This document shows, in pieces, positions 60,926 to 64,000 of a stretch of DNA of 64,000 nt. Each line of letters opens with the position of its first letter. Within the stretch, counting starts at the first letter, position 1. Source of the stretch: Aplectana chamaeleonis (lineage: Eukaryota; Nematoda; Chromadorea; Rhabditida; Cosmocercidae); NCBI GenBank assembly GCA_029168955.1, contig JAPDOI010000966.1:181418-245417 (forward strand), in the 5' to 3' direction. The notes below the pieces were generated by a model that saw only the letters and a program-made list of their open reading frames with translations, was not told where the DNA came from and searched no databases. The translations under genes and the position numbers were made by a program.

Positions 60926-61690
60926 TTTTTCTTGATATTACGCTGTAATATCCCATGCAGAGGCCCTCGAACAAAGACCTCTTCATCTCCCCACTAGATC
61001 AGTCCTCTTTCTGTAGTCTAGCAGAATCAGATGACCCAAACTGTTGTAAAAACTATCTCAGAAAAATCACTCGATGTGGCTGACAAGACCGATGTCCATT
61101 CATGATATTAGCTAAGAAATGAGATGATATCCATGATATAGTTCCACATAATTCATTCATATTGATTGCGTCAGCCACTTTTGTCTGGCTACACCACTAT
61201 GATTACTTGCACCTTCCATGTTTTTCATACGTATCGAACGGGTCATACGGTGATTTTCTCAATCAAGCCTCTGTCAGGGGCCTGACAGGGCTTTAGGCCC
61301 CGGTGTATCAGTTTGTTAGCTCAGACAGCCAGCCAGCCCGGTCGATAATCGCGAAAGCCTGCTGGCCTTCAGCCGAGATGCAAAATCTTCCTGCAGTTCT
61401 TCGCTTTCAAATGAAACTAACCCAAAACCTGGACAGTCCAGAAACTGCCTTCCATTCCATCTGGACACTTCCACATCAGTGAAACAAAGCAGTTTTACAT
61501 ACTCATTATTTCGTTTCCGTTGCCCATTTCCTTCATATAGTAGCCGCTTCGATTCCATGAATCTGATATGAAATAGCTCTGCTGAGCTGCGAATGTGGCT
61601 GGTTCTGTTGTTTTGAATATATGAGTACTTTGTGTCTAAGTACTATTGTGAAAAAAATCAGAGGCTTGAGTGAAGAAAATGAGGGCACTC
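60926..61690 (-). mobile_element. Inverted, partial copy of the 44470-46625 element
   Basis: Matches 44484-45250 in reverse orientation: GATATTACGCTGTAATATC (a one-base-shortened version of the 20-bp palindrome), ATCACTCGATGTGGCTGACA, CATAATTCATTCATATTGAT, CTGTCAGGGGCCTGACAG, and the coding-like MESKRL frame (61316-61558, minus). It ends near GAGGGCACTCAATAATTGTG, close to the other copy's terminal repeat. Confidence 0.75.
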
Positions 61691-62363
61691 AATAATTGTG
61701 CAGTGAGCGCGAAGCGCTCACCGGGAGCTAACTTTGATCTCTTCCCGCGCGGATGCCCTACAATGAGATCACCTACTCATACCGTCAACAGAGGTATAGG
61801 CTGTGCACTATTCGACGCGCTGCAAGAAATTGTTCGCTGCGATGCAGCTTTTCCTTCAACTGGTCCCCCGCTTCCCTGAGACTATGACCTCTCAAAGTAC
61901 GCAAAAACGTTTCTCCACCACCGCCTCCGCCTCCCGCCTCCACCACCGCCTCCGCCACCGCCTCCGCCTCCACCTCCGTCCGTCGAAAACCATTTTTTTG
62001 GAAGGCGTGGACCAAATCGCTCGAAAATTTGTGACTAGATGTAATAGACCACGGGAATGACGAAAATAATTGTCAGAACTCACCATAATGACTTCTGGGC
62101 CCCTAACGGGCGTTTGAAACTCGGAAACCGGCCTCTCAAGATTAGTTTATAAAAATGACGGGTTTTTCGTTATCAGTCATTGTTTTCTTAGAGACTCCAT
62201 ATAAATACCTTGCTCTCTAGGGTGGTGTACTCTAAACGTCCGGCTTGGAACAGGACGCTATGCGGAAGGGTTGTTTTTGAGCGTGGCGCGTGTTTGTACC
62301 ATGCGCACCAAAGATAAGAAGTCGTCGCAGGGTGTGCTGAAGTGTCGGTTGACTATGCGAGAC
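61691..62363. other. Spacer with a hairpin and a C-rich tract
   Basis: No gene is supported. 61703-61721 is a perfect hairpin GTGAGCGC-GAA-GCGCTCAC. 61915-61980 is a pyrimidine-rich stretch built from CCGCCTCCGCCTCC-like words, so the minus strand has many closely spaced GG runs. The Ala/Glu/Gly-rich minus-strand frames over it are low complexity. Confidence 0.5.
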
Positions 62364-64000
62364 CGCAGTAGGAGTATGCAGGACGTCGTGGAACTACAGC
62401 AACCCCTCAGTAGGGGTGTGCAGGACGCCGTAGAATGTGTGCAGGACCTCAGTAGGAGTGTGCAGGACCTTAGTAGGAGTGTGCAGGACATCATGGGACC
62501 TGTGCAGGACCCCAGTAGGGGTGTGCAGGACGTCGTAGAATGTGTGCAGGACCCCAGTAGGGGTGTGCAGGACCTCAGTAGGAGTGTGCAGGACATTTTG
62601 GGACCTGTGCAGGACCCCAGTAAGGGTGTGCAGGACGTCGTAGAATGTGTGCAGGACCTCAGTGGGAGTGTGCAGGACCTTAGTAGGAGTGTGCAGGACA
62701 TCATGGGACCTGTGCAGGACCCCAGTAGGGGTGTGCAGGACCTCAGTAGGAGTGTGCATGACATTATGGGACCTGTACAGGACCTCAGTAGGCATGGAAC
62801 GTGTGCAGGACCCCAGTAGGGGTGTGCAGGACGTCGTAGAATGTGTGCAGGACCTCAGTAGGAGTGTGCAGGACCTTAGTAGGAGTGTGCAGGACATCAT
62901 GGAACCTGTGCAGGACCCCAGTAGGAGTGTGCAGGACATCATGGAACCTGTGTAGGACCCCAGTAGGGGTGTGCAGGACGGCGTAGAATGTGTGCAGGAC
63001 CTTAGGAGTGTGCAGGACATCATGAAACATGTGCAAGACCCTGTAAGGATGAGCAGGACTTCATGGAATGTGTGCAGGACATCAGTAGGAGTGTGCAGGA
63101 CATCATGAAGCGTGTGCAGGACCCCAGTAGGTTGAGCAGGACGTCATGGAATGTGTGTAGGACCTTAGTAAAATTACACAGGACATCATAGAACGTGTGC
63201 AGGACCCCAATAGGGTGTGCAGGACATCATGGAATGTGTGCAGGACCTTAGTAGGAGTGTGCAGGACATCATGAAACGTGTGCAAGACCCTGTAAGGATG
63301 ATCAGAACTTCGTGAATGTGTGCAGGACATCAGTAGGAGTGTGCAGGACATCATGAAGCGTGTGCAGGACCCCAATAGGGGTGTGCAGGACATCATGGAA
63401 TGTGTGCAGGACCTTAGTAGGAGTGTGCAGGACATCATGAAACGTGTGCAAGACCCTGTAAGGATGATCAGAACTGTGGAATGTGTGCAGGACATCAGTA
63501 GGAGTGTGCAGGACATCATGAAACGTGTGCAAGACCCTGTAAGGATGAGCAGGACTTCATGGAATGTGTGCTGGATCTCAGTAGGGGTGTGCAGGACGCC
63601 GTAGAATGTGTGCAGGACCTCAGTAGGAGTGTGCAGGACCTTAGTAGGAGTGTGCAGGACATCATGGGACCTGTGCAGGACCCCAGTAGGGTGTGCAGGA
63701 CGTCGTAGAATGTGTGCAGGACCTCAGTAGGAGTGTGCGGGACCTTAGTAGGAGTGTGCAGGACATCATGGGACCTGTGCAGGACCCCAGTAGGGGTGTG
63801 CAGGACCTCAGTTGGAGTGTGCAGGACATAATTTAACCTGTGCAGGACCCCACCAGAGGTGTGCAGGACGCCGTAGAATGTGTGCAGGACCTCAGTGGAG
63901 TGTGCAGGACCTTAGTAGGAGTGTGCAGGACATCATGGGACCTGTGCAGGACCCCAGTAGTGCAGGACCTCAGTAGGAGTGTGCATATTATGGGACCTGT
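62364..64000 (-). repeat. 21/42-bp minisatellite, running off the window
   Basis: About 78 half-units of 21 bp. On the plus strand they alternate among GTGCAGGACCTCAGTAGGAG+T, GTGCAGGACATCATGGGACC+T and GTGCAGGACGTCGTAGAATG+T. From the minus strand, CACACATTCTACGACGTCC and CTACTGGGGTCCTGCAC are the two halves of the 42-bp minisatellite at 2860-8755, so this block is a relative of that satellite in the opposite orientation. Frames of up to 209 codons are repeat translations. Confidence 0.95.

Overview
This window looks like a gene-poor, repeat-built stretch of a nematode chromosome, most likely a strongylid (hookworm-like) parasite. That guess rests on remembered family resemblance: an RTE-type endonuclease-reverse transcriptase of the kind abundant in hookworm genomes, a CR1/Jockey-like LINE, short TA-flanked inverted-repeat elements and many long minisatellites. 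No search was possible. I see no intact host gene, rRNA or confident tRNA. Most long open frames are by-products of tandem repeats whose unit is a multiple of three (42 bp = 14 codons) or lacks stop codons (TTATG).

Layout. 1-1742: broken RTE retrotransposon, plus strand. 1743-9700: three blocks of a 42-bp minisatellite (2860-4390, 5262-8000, 8281-8755), set among pieces of one composite mobile family (a fold-back palindrome on one side, a ~500-bp right-hand module on the other). 9700-15240: low-information DNA with a palindromic MITE and tRNA-like (A box/B box) sequences. 15243-18560: second, longer, broken RTE copy on the minus strand. 18565-21473: two copies of a small inverted-repeat element, one nested in the terminal repeat of a ~2.4-kb Tc1-like element. 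21480-29720: a pentanucleotide array, a pair of ~470-bp direct repeats, several MITEs, a minus-strand tRNA-like sequence, and an apparently array-less version of the composite family. 30188-39283: a CR1-like LINE on the minus strand, flanked on both sides by (TTATG)n and split at a precise codon position by a 4.5-kb block of tandem repeats (31799-36296) that includes a 114-bp satellite.

40845-61690: two large satellite arrays, each preceded by the same ~430-bp leader. Their 42-bp unit carries the 12-bp palindrome GATGACGTCATC, hence a perfect CRE-type TGACGTCA site in most units. A ~200-bp inverted-repeat element has inserted into this satellite and been amplified with it, giving a ~250-bp higher-order unit (52440-60300). 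Related copies of a further TIR element (44470-46625 and, inverted, 60378-61690) lie beyond each array. 62364-64000: a 21/42-bp minisatellite running off the window.

Main idea: the four satellite families (42-bp at 2.9-8.8 kb, 114-bp at 33-36 kb, CRE type at 41-60 kb, 21/42-bp at 62-64 kb) share a core like CACTTTC-ACG-CGTCC and appear to descend from one ~21/42-bp ancestor. They lie in one orientation left of ~36 kb and the opposite orientation right of ~41 kb. The nearest thing to a new system here is this satellite superfamily and the mobile elements that carry, interrupt and are amplified by it. Small irregular indels in the arrays may be real divergence or long-read error.
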